A stretch of DNA of 64,000 bases from Elephas maximus indicus (GCF_024166365.1 NC_064826.1:63257001-63321000), one strand, 5' to 3'. Positions 23,801-38,800 are shown, counted from the first letter of the stretch. Translations and numbers: made by a program. Notes: generated by a model from the letters alone, not told the origin.

Positions 23801-26800
23801 AGAATGTGAAGAGAACTTGAAGCACTTACTGATGAAGATCAAGGACCGTAGCTTTCAGTAGGGATTACACCTCAACATAAAGAAAATAAAAATCCTCACA
23901 ACTGGACCAGTAAGCAACATCATGATAAACAGAGAAAAGGTTGAAGTTGTCAAGGATTTTGTTTTACTTAGATGCACAATCAATGTCCGTGGAAGCAGAA
24001 GTCAAGAAATCAAACAATGCATTGGGTTGGGCACATCTGCTGCAAGAGGTCTCTTTAAAGTGTTAAAAAGCAAAGATGTCACTTTAAGGAGTAGGGTGCA
24101 CCTGACCCAAGCCATGGTGTTTGCAGTTGCCTCATATGTGTGTGAAAGCTGGACAGTAAATAAGGAAGACTGAAGAAGAATTGATACCTTTGAATTATGG
24201 TATTGGCGAAGAATATTGAATAAACTGTGGACTCTCAGAAGAACAAACCAATCTGTCTTCGAAGAAGTACAGCCAGAATGCTCATTAGAAACAAGGATCG
24301 CAAGACTTCGTCTCATATATTTTGGACATGCTATCAGGAAGCACCAATCCCTGGGGAAGGAAATCATGCTGGACAAAGTAGAGGGTCAGCGAAAAAAAGG
24401 AAGATGCCTCAGTGGCTGCAACAATGGCCTTCAGCATAATATTGATTGTGAGGCTGATCCCAGACTTGGCAGTGTTTCGTTCTGGCGTACATAGAGTCAT
24501 TGTGAGTCAGAACTGACTAGACAGTACCTTACAACAACAACTGGGAATGAATAACATTTGATGTTTTATATACATACACAGATAAATGTACACTTGTATG
24601 GTATTTATAAATGAAATCATGTTTTCCCTTTGACATTCTTAATAAGGTTGGATATTTGTTTCGCTGCCATTTTGAGTGTATGCACATGCTTGTGTGTGTC
24701 TGTAATAGTTACTTTCTTTAAGGCAAAGAAAACTAGGCATGGAAGTACTGAAAAGTTGGCCATGGTGAGTAGCAGTTGCGCTAGACACTCAGGATCTTTA
24801 CCTTCACATGAATTAAGTAGTTTATGGACAGCCTCAGCATGGTGTTGTGTGCTATTGGCATATATACATTTAAAAGAAAAGTGTTTATTTGCAATCTATT
24901 TGAATTTTTGACTTGATTCCAGACCTGATATTTTTCAGTCGACGAGGTAGATTGACACAGTGGCTGCAACAATGAGCTCAAGCATAACAACGATTGTAAG
25001 GATGGCGCAGGACTGGGCAGTGTTTCGTTCTGTTGTGCATAGGGTCGCTATGAGTCGGAACCAACTCAACGGCACCTAACAACAACAACTAACAACAATT
25101 TTTGTAGTATTAAGTCAATAATAGAAATTAATTCAAGTTTGTTTAATAATATACAACTTGCAAATTTGGGCAACATTTCCAACTACAGAGTTAAAAAATG
25201 TTCCAAGGAAGAAAAATGTTTTACAGATTCTAATACTCCATTTTATGGCTAGTAATTGTACATTGCCATGGAAACAGGGCTAGGGCAATGTTTACATAAT
25301 AACCTGTGGACATGCAACATTTTCTTGAAGAACAAATCAGGTAATTACTGAGTTATCCTAAAACATAGCTCTGGTTCGACCTTCGGAGTTTCTGTTGTTG
25401 AACCTGCACATAGGTAATTCTTTAAAAGAGTACGGTGCCCAAGGCTAGGCTATTATTTGACTTAAAGATGACTTTTGGTACTGTTGTTGTGTGCCTTTGA
25501 GTTTATTCTGACTCGTAGCGACTCTACAGGACAGAGTAGAACTGTCCCATAGGGTTTCCAAAGCTGTAGTATTTATGGAAGCAGACTGCCACATCTTTCT
25601 CCCATGGAGCAGCTGGTGAATTCAAACTGCCTTTGCATCTAGCAGCTGAGCCCTGGACCACTGTACCACCAGGGTTCCTTCCAAAGATGACTTAAGGAGA
25701 CCAGTTTTCTGAAGGCTCAAGGTTCAAAATCATCTCAGGGTGATAGCTGGGTAGGTCACCTCAACTTCCATGGAATCTCTGGAGCTAGATTTTTTAACAT
25801 ATTCATAGTGTCTGATTGCGTGTTGAATAGGTGATGGACATGTCCTTGACCTTTCTTTGTTAATGTATTTTATAAATTGGGTTTTGGAGGCATTTTCTTT
25901 TCCATGTACTTTTAATTATATAGTTTGATTTCTGTATGACTTTGCTATCTTTTTTAAATTTATTGGAATTTTAAATTTAAACAGCTAACTATTCTCTTGA
26001 GTATCAGATTTATTGTTCAATTACTTTCTTCTAGCCAGACTAGGGATTGATTTTAAACTAAGGAATGATTTTGTAGTTAATAATTGTACAAATTTTAAAT
26101 TTAAGTTACACTTTAAAAAATACCCAAGTTAAGGTCTTTTTATAAATGAAAAATGTACTCTGCCATCAAATAATCTCGAGTATCTGTATTTGGAAACTTA
26201 TGTCCTTTAATTGACCATATAATTTTTGTGTATTTAATTAGTGATGATTCATTAAGGGTTTTTGTTAGGTATTATTTAAATGACTGTAAAATGATTTTAA
26301 ATACTAGTAGGTTTTCTTGTGAGTACTTAAATGTTTTTGAAGTAAATTTGAATATTAAATGAATGCTCAGTTATGTGTCTAATAATATTTTGATTAGCCT
26401 TATTATTTGTGGCAGGAAAGTAGATAATCTGAATTATTGAAACTTCCCAGTTAACTGAAGGTTTATCCACTTATGCAGCGAAATTGCATAGGATAAGGAC
26501 TCTGACATTAGGAGTAGGGATCTGTTTCTCGAGCTCTTTTTAGCTGTATAATTCTACAGATGCCCCATCCTGTGTCACTAGAAATAAATAATTTTATCAA
26601 ATATGGAACATTTATAGAGGTTTGGGTTTATATTCAGATCATTTATTGCAGTATCTGTATTCATTTGAAGAAGGCCTCGTAGAAGTACAAAGTTAAACTT
26701 GTGAACCTTTTCTACAGACAGTGTTTCTTAGCCAAAAAGCTAGATTTTCAGCAGAAAGTAGGATGTCTTGTTCCTGCTGCTTAGGGTTTCAGTGCTGACT

Positions 26801-29800
26801 GTGACACAGAAGTCATTGAGGTGTTCCCTAGTTATTTGTGGGGAAGCAGATTTTAGAATGTTCTTAGATGATAAAAATGCATATATATATATGTATATGA
26901 TAAGCACATAATGTAGTAAGTATTCACTTAAAAAAACTGTTAGGCATCCAAGTTCCCTCATCCACTTATTGGTATACAGAAATTGAGAATAAAATCTGAA
27001 TCTTCAAACTGGCCATTTTTTTTTCCTTCCACTAGATGAGTAGCTTTTAGTGTCTATTTCCTAATTTTTAATGGACTTTTCTGTTTTCTGTCGGTTTGTC
27101 TTTTTGGTCACAGTTGTTCACAATGATATGTGACTGTTAAGATAGATGACTGTTTATTTCCATGCAGATGAAATTATAATTGTGGCTTTTTTTTTTTTTC
27201 CTTAAAGGAGGAATTCAGAGAACTTCGAGAACAAGCAACCGACCCTCAAGCTGAACAAGAACTAATTAATAGTATTGAACAAGTATATTTTTCTACAGAT
27301 TCATTTGATATTGTTAAATATGAGCTGGAGGTAAAAGAAGAAATTCTCATTAAACATGTCTCAAGTTTATTTTGTTCAGTGATTGAATTTGTGAGAGATT
27401 GGAATGCTTTTTAGAGGCATTATGTGTTTTTGTTACTGGAACTGGTCTGTGATTATCATATTGTGAGTAAATGAACTGTCAGCATTGTTTAAGATAACAT
27501 TATTTTTTAAATGTGAAATTAAATGCAATTGTAGAACACTGTCCAGAGAAACATTTCTGCATTTTTAGTTTTCAGCTGTTTACATCCGATATGCTAGTAT
27601 GCTGCTTATGTCCTATTTTATATTGGCTAAAATAATATATTTAAAAGCTCTGAGACTTTTAATAATGAATGTGCATTTACATAATTGTTTAGTCGTGATA
27701 AATATTTCTGTGCCATCAGGTTTACAACACTGGTATTTCGAATTTATAGAAGCTTTAAAAAAAAAAATCACAATAGTAAAATTTGGTTATAGGCAAAATC
27801 ACATGTAGTGTGCAGAGAATACAAAGACAGTCCATAACTCACCCCGCTTTCAGCAGTCAGTTGACTGAGACTTGGAGTCCAAGCTTCAGTATACACAATG
27901 GTATGCATTTTTGTTAGTTTCCATGTTAGCCTCTGAAAGCTGATGTAACCCAGGACGTAGTTGCCACAACTGTCACTATCACTGTATAGTACTTAATTGA
28001 CATTACTTCAGTGGGGAAGTGTTTTGAGTTCTGGACGAACAAGGATATATCTGTGGTTGGTAGGGTGGGAGGTTAGGGTTAGGGATTTCTCTCACATTCT
28101 CCTGTCACAGGTCATGAAGCAGTGTCTCTTGGGCCCGGGAGCCAAGGTTCATTGGTAATAGGGTTTCCCTTAGGTGAGGGCAGCAGAAGTGGAGGTAGCA
28201 AGGCAGAATGAGGGCTGAAGTGTGAACACTGGGTAGTTGCTTAATACAGACATGTAGCCTCTTGTGTCCAGGGTCTAATGGAGAAGATTAGGAGGACAGG
28301 AAGAATGGAAAGAAATGGGATGTGACACTGTCTTATAATTAGATTGTAATTATATGGGGGTCTCTGTAATGTAAATGATACCAAGTTTAATGATTTTTTT
28401 GCTCTTTATGGATTTTTCTTTTATAGAAGCTCCCTCCTGTTCTCAATTTGCAAGAATTAGAGGAGTACAGAGACAAACTGAAACAACAGCAAGCTGCAGT
28501 AAGTAGTAAGACCCATTTCTTTCTAACAAAACTGTAAAAGATAGCAGAGCGGTGTAACATGTGCAGATCTTATGTTTTTTAACGTATATATTAACATATA
28601 AACAAATCATGTCTTTAACATGACCGACTCAAACAATACATTTATGTTAAAAATTAATATAAATGCAATTTCCCTTAGTTTACATTGATGGATTTGCTTC
28701 TAGAACTCTCTCTGGAATCCTAAATGCGATCAAAGAACTTTGAACTTTTTTTTTCCACGTTAGTACCTTTAGACTCCTTGTGATTCATGTGTCACAACCC
28801 AACACATAGCTTTGTAGTGGAGTAATTTTAGTTCAGATTAGAGATCCCTACTTCTAGTTGAAATAGGTCCAAAGAGAATACTAGGCTGAGATTCAGGAAG
28901 TTGGAGTTGTAGCATTATTTAATTGTATGACCTTGGGCAAGTTATTTAACCTCAGTAAATACTGGATGGCAGCTAGCAGCAACAGATCTCTTTTGCTGTA
29001 TCTGTAAAATGATGGGTTAAAAAAAAAAAACAGAAAACCAAACCCATTGCTGTCGAGTTGGCTCCGACTCATAGCGACCCTATAGGACAGAGTAGAATGC
29101 CCCATAGAGGTAAAATGATGGGTTAGGCCTGTATTTTCTCTAATGCTGTAAAATCCTGTGATTCTACATTTTCCTCATTTAGGAAGAACTCGCTTTGTGA
29201 AAGTCAGACTTCACTGTAGGAGATTAATGTGTGTGGTGTTAAATTTTTTTTAAACCGATGGAGCAATAGTAATGCATTTATCTATTTGAATTTAACATAC
29301 TATTTTGATTTGTGCAGACTTTTTAATAATACAACTGATGAATAACAGAAGTTATACTTCTCTTTTATATTATACCAAGAGGTCTCAGTGGGTGGTGGAG
29401 TCTCCCTGGGAGTAGCAGAGAAGGTGTAGACAGGGGAGGGAACTTGAGGACTATGTAGTAAAAATGTATTCTGCTTTCAGAGGGTTAAATTCCAGGAAAT
29501 GGTAGCATTTTTGTTTGTTTGTTTCCTCTTGGTTTCAATGTGGTTAAACATGTATGTCCTATGTCTTTATACTTTATGTGGTATTATTCTTTTGGGAATG
29601 AACCCCGTAACAAGGACCATGTAGCATAGTAGCCTTGGGTTTACATCCTGCCCTGCAATTTACTATCTGTGGGACTGTGGGTGAGTTACTGCTTTTGAGA
29701 TTGCTGACCTGGAAAATGAGAAAGCATGTTACCCACCTCAGTGGATTGTCCTGGGTACTAGTTGAGATAACATAGGAAACAGACCAGTACATTGCCTGGC

Positions 29801-32800
29801 ACAGAGCAGACTAACAGTAACTACATGGGCTATTTTTTAAAAATGAACAAATTAAGTTGGTTTCTGTTTATGCACATCATACAATTTATAACAGCCCTGG
29901 TGACGCAGTGGTTGAGTGCTTGGCTGTTAACTGAAAAGTAGGCTGTTGGAACCCACCAGCAGCTCCATGGGAGAAAAGACCTCGCCATCTGCTCCTATGA
30001 AGATTTCAGCCTAGGAAACCCTATGGGTAGTTAACTCTGTACCCTACTCTGTGAAGTCAGTATGAGTTGGAAATGGCTTGAGAGCATACAGCAACAACAT
30101 ACAAATTCATACATGTGAAAATATATTGAATAGAGCTAGACCTTACTGATTTCATTTTCTCACTTGGGGCTCCTGTTTGGCTTTTTCTGATAGGGACTGG
30201 TATTTTCTTAATTAAGCTATTCCTAGACATTTCTATGGAATCTTCGGAATTCTTAAAATAATATTTAGGACAAGTGCTGATCTTTCTTCACTAATTGAGG
30301 TCTGTAAGCTACTTAAAGTTTGATTTTCTTAACCTTAATGGAATCCTTTTTTCTAGACAAAAACAAGGAGTGTATCTGGAAATAAGTTAATTTCAAAGAT
30401 ATTGGAAACATTAAGAAAATGTGAAGGGATGAATGCAATAGTTTAATGTGTCTGTAATGTTTTGTCTTAGTTTGTGTGGGGAAGGGGAAGCAATTGTGTT
30501 TCTTGAGCAACCATCTGCTAAATATCATTTGTTTGCCATGCTTCATACTAGGTGGGTTCTGCTAGGAATTATGAAATAAGGATCTGGTGTTTAAAATTAA
30601 TTATAACTGGTGTACGTTAATGTTATTCATGGAATTAACCAAATAAACCTTAGACATCTTCATGGTATTCCCAAAACAAAAACAAAAACCCACGTGTTTT
30701 CCACCTTTTCAAAAGTAGAGGACCAAATCACTGGTTTGTCCTCTTACCTGGTACAAGGGGTGTGAAGGATACAAGGAAGTTCTCTGTTCCTCAGATATGG
30801 TCTTTCTAGATGCAATTGAATAGAAGTTTACTTGGTTTAACAAGTTCATCTTTTTAAAGCCAATCCTGTACCCCTACAGATGGTTGCACTTTTGTGCATG
30901 TTAGATAAATCAGATGATACTTGTATTATTAGGAATAATAATGAACAATTATTGAGTTTCTACTAAGGACCAGGCACTGTACTACATTGCTTTGTACTAC
31001 TCTTTTTTTTTTTTTTTTAAACTAATTTCATAGCCCAGGGAAATGGGTGTGACCATAGACTACCAGTATCTGCTGTAAAAGTTATTGGGAAGATCTATGG
31101 AATATCCTTGCAAAAAATTTGATATAAAGGAAGGAAGCATATGGCCTTTTCTTTTACTTCCTTTGTTTGATTGCATGTTCTTATAGGTCTCTAAAAAAGT
31201 AGCAGATTTAATCCTTGAAAAACAACCTGCTTATGTAAAGGTAAGATAATATTTGTCATTTTAAAATTTAAAAAATGTTGGAATACTTTACCCTTGAAAC
31301 TGTTAAAATATCATAATTCCTCTGTCAATAGTTCTGTAGCAACATATTTGCTATATTTGGTATGTGCACATGTGCGTATGTATATGTATGTTTTTCTCAT
31401 TTGGGGGTATTTACCAAAAAAAATCTGATTTTTTTTTTGCCATGTTAAAAAAATTTTGGTTTAAATTTTTTATTGTGCATTAGGTGACAGTTTATAGAGC
31501 AAGTTAGTTTCCCACTCAATAGTTTGTACATGAAGTGTTCCGTGACATTGGTTTCATTCCCCACAATGTGTCAGCACACTCCCCATTTCCATCCTAGGTT
31601 CCCTGATGCCTTTTGTCCTGATTTTCTATCCCTTCCTGCCTTCTCATTTTTGCTTTTGTGCAAGTGTTACCCTTTTGATCTCAGATAATTGATTGTTCTA
31701 AGGAGCGTTCCTCTCTGGTGTTTTTGTTTATTTTATGGGCCTGTCTATGGTATGGCTAGAAGGTGGTCTCTGGAAGTAGCTTCAGTTATAGTTCAGAAAG
31801 GTGACTCAGTGCCATAGTCTTGGGGGTTCCTCCAGTCTCTGTCAGACCAGTGAGTCTGGTCTTTTTTTGTGAATTTGACCTTTTGTTCTACAATTTTTCT
31901 CCGGCTCTGCCCAGGCTATATCTGATTCTTAAGTAAACTCTTTGGTTTTCTAAACTTTAGAAGGGCCAGTGAAAATTGCTTCTGTGTACTTTGTAACAGA
32001 TCAGTAATATTGATCACTCAATGGCCATGTAACAATCTGGCTTTAAACTATGATAAAATTGGAGTTGTCCCTCAGCATCTGTCTTTTCACCAGAAAATCA
32101 GAGACTTCAGAATCCACTGATACATATACCAGTGTTCAGATGAAGACGTTCGTTGTCAGAGCATCTTAGTAAAACAGAAATTATGTTTGTCATATCCTTA
32201 CTTACCTTGTGAAATTCTGTTGGGTGGAAACATGTACATGGATATATTATTGGTATTTGTTTACTCCTGCCTAAAACAGATGGGGTCTAGATTTCATTGC
32301 AGGCAGTACTGGCTAAGTATTTTGTCATATGCCATTGTGAAAATCAATTGAAACTAGTCATTTTAGGGGATCTTGTGAAAAACGTTCCAGTAATTTTCAC
32401 GTTCAGGTATTTTTGTTGTTACTTTGTTTTCCAAGCAGGCTTTTCTTCTAAATCTGCTAGAGTTTTTGTTAAACTACTGCATGAATAAGAAGGACAAGTG
32501 AAATACCTCACACAATAATCTGTACTTAATCTTTTTACAGGAGCTGGAAAGAGTTACCTCATTACAGACAGGTCTTCAGTTAGCTGCTGTTATCTGCACA
32601 AATGGGAGGAGGTATTGTATTTGATATTTAAGTTGGAACATATTTTAACAATAGCTATGAAATCTATCCTGAATAATTGATTTTTTTATTATGACTGTGA
32701 TTTCTAGAATACCCATTCATTAAGAGAACGTATATTATGATCTAAAAACTTCACTAAGAAGGTATGTGGGTATAGCCTATAAATTTCATTATGAGTTTAA

Positions 32801-35800
32801 AAAAATTACTTTTTTTTTTTTAACTGTTTAAGTCAGTGCTTCTCAAACTATCTGTGGTGAGGACCAGTCATTTTTTATTTTTTTAAATTTTCAACCTGTC
32901 ACCAATATTTTTGTAAAATTCAGTAAAATCAAATTACTCGGAAAATGAAATTAAAAAAAAACCCCAAAGGCATACAAAATATAGTTCTCTTTTATTATTA
33001 TTATTAGACTTTTCAGGTATAACATTATTCTGTCAAATTTTCTTCTAAGTGTTTTAAATGCTTACTTTCAATTCCCGTGCTTTTCTTGTCATGGATCAGA
33101 AACGGGCCTCTGATTGGCACCAGTCCACCCACCATGCTTTGAATAGTGCTGGTTTAGATTGAGCCGTTGAAAAAACAGTAGTCACAACTCCTGATTTTAA
33201 TAGTAACCTGGCTGCTACCTCATTAGCTGCCTAATTGTTCTGTGTAGATGGTATTATTTTTATACTAAGAAATTTAAATTACTTATTGTTCATTTTTGCA
33301 GACACTTGAATATTGCAAAGGAAGGTTTTACTCAAGCTAGTTTAGGCCTTCTTGCAAACCAAAGGAAACGTCAGTTGCTGATTGGACTTCTGAAATCTCT
33401 GAGAACTATAAAGACATTGGTATATAAGATTACTTTTTAAAAATTAAAACTTAATTTTGTGGTTGAAACAGAGTTTACCTTTGATTTTTGTTTTTTCAGC
33501 AAAGAACAGATGTTCGCCTAAGTGAAATGCTAGAGGTAAGTTAACGAGACTTGGAAATTCAGTGATCCTGGTGATATTATATAGGAAAATAATAAAATAA
33601 TAGTGTACAAAATTCAGATGTACATTTTTTCCTCAAATTTGGAATATGGTATAAAGAGAAATTCTAGACATGTAAAGGTATTTGCTCTAAGGCGTTTTCT
33701 ATTGACATATACTTCACTTAGAAAAATAAAAGTTTATTTGGGGAAAGTTTACTTTGTAGCAACGTGGGCGTGTTAACTTCAATATCATTTGTATTGCATT
33801 CAAATACCAATAAACTTATCTTTTGTATGTATGGTACAGTAGCGATTAAAGGAATATGCCGTATTTTAATTACGTTTGGTATTTCACGTCTTAATTGGTT
33901 TTCTCAGTGAGCTGTTTTCTCCTTAATGCTTTCCGGACATTCCCTATTTACTTGTTATGATATTTACGAAAGCATATTGTAATACATGTTTCCCCATAAT
34001 ACTTGAGCTTCTTGGGGCAGGTACTTTGTCATCATCTCAGCATCCCTAGTGGTTTAAATTACATTTGTCTAATTTAGATATGAACGTAGGGATATTTTTT
34101 CTAGGCTTTCTGCATAATCACTTTATTACTTCTGAGTGTAGTTATCCACTAAACTAGGGTTTGAGAAGTCCATATGAAAAATGCATTTGACCTGAAATTT
34201 ACTGTTCAGGTGGTACAGTATTCAGAGGCTATTAATGAATGGTTCACTGTTTTTTCAAATTTATTTCTTAGAAATATTTATTATTTCTTGGTGGGAGAAC
34301 GATTGAATGTTGATTACAAGTAGAATGTACACTGTTTTGGAAGATTTTATCTAATCATGACAGAAAAAAAGATATGCTAGTAGTTAAAGAACACCTTCCC
34401 TGTGCAGCCCCTTTATGCCACAGGCCATGGTCTCAGGGGGCCCTGACTGCATATTTGAAGCGACAGAATCTTTTTAGTATTTTCTTTTTTTCTACATTGA
34501 ATTTAGGTTTAAAGCTAGTTGCCTATGTTATTTTTCTGTCATTGGTATATTCTAGTCTTTGTTTCAGAAGAATTAAAATGTTTGTTTCTGCAACTTTTGG
34601 GTAGAACACAGAGGCTTGCTTTTTTCAGAGACTTTAAGAAAAATGTTTCCAACCTAATGATTTCTGCTGTTACCTTAAGGAGGAAGACTATCCAGGAGCT
34701 ATTCAGTTGTGCCTGGAATGTCAGAAAGCTGCCAGCACTTTTAAACATTATAGCTGTATAAGGTAAGGTAGTATACAAATTTTAAAGCTGAATTTATTTT
34801 CAGTTTTTAATGGAGGTTGTGAAACATATAGTGTTAATAAACACTGAAAGTTAATATGAAGCATTGTGTTCTATTTTGGACTTCTTGTTCATAAATGGGC
34901 AATACAGTAAAATTACAAATAATAGTTCTTAATATTTGAAAGATTAAATACTTTTTAGTCATGCCCCTTCTTGTCACCTTAGTGAACCTTTTTTTCATAT
35001 TCTTTCCAATCTGGTCGATTCCATTTTTATAGAATAACAGGGAAGAATAAATAAATCTGTTCACGTCCCCATTGCATCTCTTGAGAATTCTTCCTCCTTA
35101 ACTTAGCCTACTTTGTAAATGTTGAGAGCGTTATTGTGGCTTGTTTTTAAGATCCAGATGGTTCAAGTGTTTGGCTCATCATAATAAGAATTCTTTTGGA
35201 AAATTTAAGTGTAATTTTAGTTTATATGATAATCATCCTTGTAATATTTAAGTGATTTTGTATTTAATGTTCTACATGTTTTGTTTAATAATTTATAAAA
35301 TATACAATGTAAAAATGGCTGCTGTATTGGTTGCTACCAGTTTTAACTTTGTTAATTTTTTTTTTGGTTTGCTTAAAATGAAGGATTTGCATTACTGGTA
35401 ATTGTAGCTTGGGGAGGGAGGCCCTGATCCTGGATGTAATCTCCATCATTCCTCTAAACCGGTCACAAATAAACATGCAATCTAAGTGAAACAGCGTGCT
35501 TGCCGTGCAACCCAGTTTTGCATGAATTCCCCTACCTATCCAAGAAGCATCCCCTTAGTGTCTTCTCTATTGAAATGCTGGCAGTCAGTGAGTGTGACTC
35601 ACTAATATTGTTGATTGCAAGTACCTGAAAAATAAAAGAATTATGGTAGAGCAACAATACTATAGGTTCGAATTGAATATTTTCTTTTAATATACTTTCA
35701 AATCTTCTTTTTCTTCTAGGCATAGGATAAGGGCTAGATTTTTTTCCTTCTGGAGATGGCATTCAAATATTTATTACATTAATTTTTTTCTTCTTCAGGA

Positions 35801-38800
35801 TTGTGTAGATTGAAGTTACACACTTTTTTTTTTTTTTTACTTTAATGAACAGAAGTTTATTGTCTCACAGTTAGGGGGCTAGAAGTCCAAATTCAGGGTG
35901 CCAGCTCTAGGGGAAGGCTGTCTGTTAGCTCTAGGAGAGTCTCAGCTCAGTTTCTGTAGCCGAGTTCTTCAGTTCCTTAATGATCTCCATGTGGCATCTG
36001 TCTTTCCCCAGTTTGTGCCTTGCTTGTCTGTGTCCATGCCACTCCTTTTAAGTCAGAAGTGAATTGGTTTAGGACACACTCTACGCTGATAGGGCCTTAT
36101 TAGCATAACAAAGAAAACCATGTTCCCAAACAGAACTATATCCACAGGTGTGGGGGTCAGGATTCCAGCACATATTTTAGGGGGGCACAGTTTAATCCAT
36201 AATACTCTTCATGTCCTATTTCCTCATTTTTTAAAAATAATACTGTGTTTTAGGTGAAAGTTTACACAGTGAATTAGGTTCTCTTTAACAATTTTTATAT
36301 ATATTATTCTGTGCCATTCGTTATAATTTTCACAATGTATCAACATTTTTATTTCCATTGTTCATTCTGTTTCCATTGATTTAGCTTCCCTTTCCCCCTG
36401 TGTCTTCTCACTTTTGATTTTCGGCAAGTGACCATGTGATCTCATATAGTTCATTGTTTAAGGGAGCATAATACTCATGGGTGATACTGTTTATTTTATA
36501 AGCCAATCTATCATTTGGCTAAAAAGTGACCTGCAGAAATAGTTTGAATTCTGTGTTCAAAGGCTATTTTAGGGCTATAGTCTTGGGGGTTCCTCTTGTC
36601 TCTATCAGTCTAGTAGGTTTGGCCTGTTTTAGGAATTTGCATTTTGTTCTACATTGTTCTCCCGTTTTATCCAGGACCTTCTATTGTGTCCCTGGTCAAA
36701 ATGGTTGGTAGTGGTAGCCGGGCACCATCTAGTTCCTGCTGGTCTCAGGTTAGAAGAAGCTGTGATTCTAGTCAGCTGTTAGTTCCATGGATTAATTTAT
36801 TCTTTGAGCCGTTGATTTCCTTCATTCTCTTTTGCTCCAGACGAGTAGAGACCAATAGTCATATCTTAGATGGCTGTTCGCAAACTTTGAAGACCCCAGA
36901 CAGTACTCACTAAACTAGGATGTAGAACATTATCTTTGTGAACTGTGTTATGCCAGTTGACTAAGTTTCCCCCCAAGACAATGGCCCCAAGCCTTTTAAC
37001 CCAATAAACCAATCCCACAAGTTGTCTGGACATGTCTAGGAAGCCTCCGTAGCTGTGCCCCTTATGTGATTTGTTACATATGTGGATATATATGCAGCAC
37101 GTATGAAGTGTATGTGCCTGCCTATAGATGCACCTGTACACACATGTGCATTTACTCACATATGCCTTTCTATACACATACGCATCCGTATCTACCTACA
37201 TAACCACACACGTTTTTTTGGTCGTTTTTACTGTTGTTGCAAAATTGTATATATTACAGCATTTACTGAAATTGTCCTTTTTTCGTGTACTTTTTTAGTG
37301 TCTTTATTTACAAGTTGTGCTGACTTCACTCATATTTGGTCTTGCCTTTCCCGTCACCAAAAGTAACAAGTGTTTACTATCTAGAAACTGATTCTCCCTC
37401 CTTCTCTCTTTCATCCCTGGTAACCATCAAAGAACTTTGTTTTCTCTGTGTATGTCTAATCTTGACTTTTTACGATAGTGGTTCTATACAGTATTTGTCT
37501 TTTTGTGATTGACTTATTTCACTTGAAGTTATACACTTTTTATTTGATTAGGAAGTACACAGTTGGATAGATACTAGTGATATTTTGGTCTTATTGATTT
37601 TGATTATGATCAATAGTCACCATTAAAAACTCGGTCATTTCGTTTATACTCTTTAGATTGAGTGACTAGAGAATTAGCTCTAGTATATTGAATATATTTG
37701 GAAATGTCTTATAAAGTATTTAGGGTTCTGGAAAAACATGGTACCCACTTAGTTCATTTTTGTGGTGATAAATATAGTGGTACCAGCTTGTTTATGGTTG
37801 GAGGAAAATACTTCAAGCGGTTATATATTTACTGAGTTTTTGCTATGTGCCAGGCACCTCACTGGGAAGTGTCATTATAGTGGAGAACAATATGTGTGGT
37901 AATCAGTATTATCCCTAGTTGCGTAGAGTACATAATCTATCAACAAAGACTTGCGTTGGAGTAGGCACAAGTGGGATGGGCTTAGAGAGGAGGAACTTGA
38001 GTATATAGTGGATGCATTGGGATCTAACTCCTTTGGAGGTCAAGAAAATCTTCTGGAGGAGGACCTGGGGGAGGAGCAGCAGCTAGGCCAAGACATAAAG
38101 GGTTGTGGATAAGAGATACCAGCACCGTGAATAAAAGGTCTGAGGCAGAGATGCTAAGCAAGATAAGTTCTGAAAAGTGTCTATTGGATTTTTAGCATCA
38201 AAGAAGTCATAGTGAAACAACTAGAAAAGAAATAACGAGAATGTTGACACACTGCAAAGAGTGTAACCAATGTCACTGGTCATTATGTCTAGAAACTGTG
38301 GGATGGGAGCAGGTTTTGCTGTGTGTATTTTCACCAAAAATAAAGTGTTATTTTTTAAAAAAAGTTACAGTTAACCTTTGTGGGGAGAGATTTGATGGGA
38401 ACTGTTTGAAGTATTAGTGCAGGATGGAGAAATTTTTTAAAGAAGACAAGAATATAGGGATAGGGTTAGTTGATTTGTAGGACAGTTTGAGTCCACTGAA
38501 GATGAAAGACATTTCATTCTAACTTCTTTGTTTTCTTGCCTTGATTGATTAGATGCACCATTTTTATTCTGTGCATTTATTTTTCTTTCTTTTGCTCTTT
38601 TTTCTCTGGTCTTCCAAACACAATACCTGTTCTTGATCTCTTGCTGGGGCTGTTCAGACAGGAGTCATCAACACCTTAAAAATTCATGTCATTGACCTGG
38701 AGTTGTGGAATTTAGCCAAAGGCAAGATTTAGTTTTTGCTTGGACCTGAGTGAATCAGAGTGAAAAATCACTTGATGCTTTGGTAATCAAAGGAACAGTA

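Noticed and set aside
28068..28086. Telomere-like GGTTAGGGTTAGGG
   Set aside because: Only about two units; too short to call an interstitial telomeric repeat.
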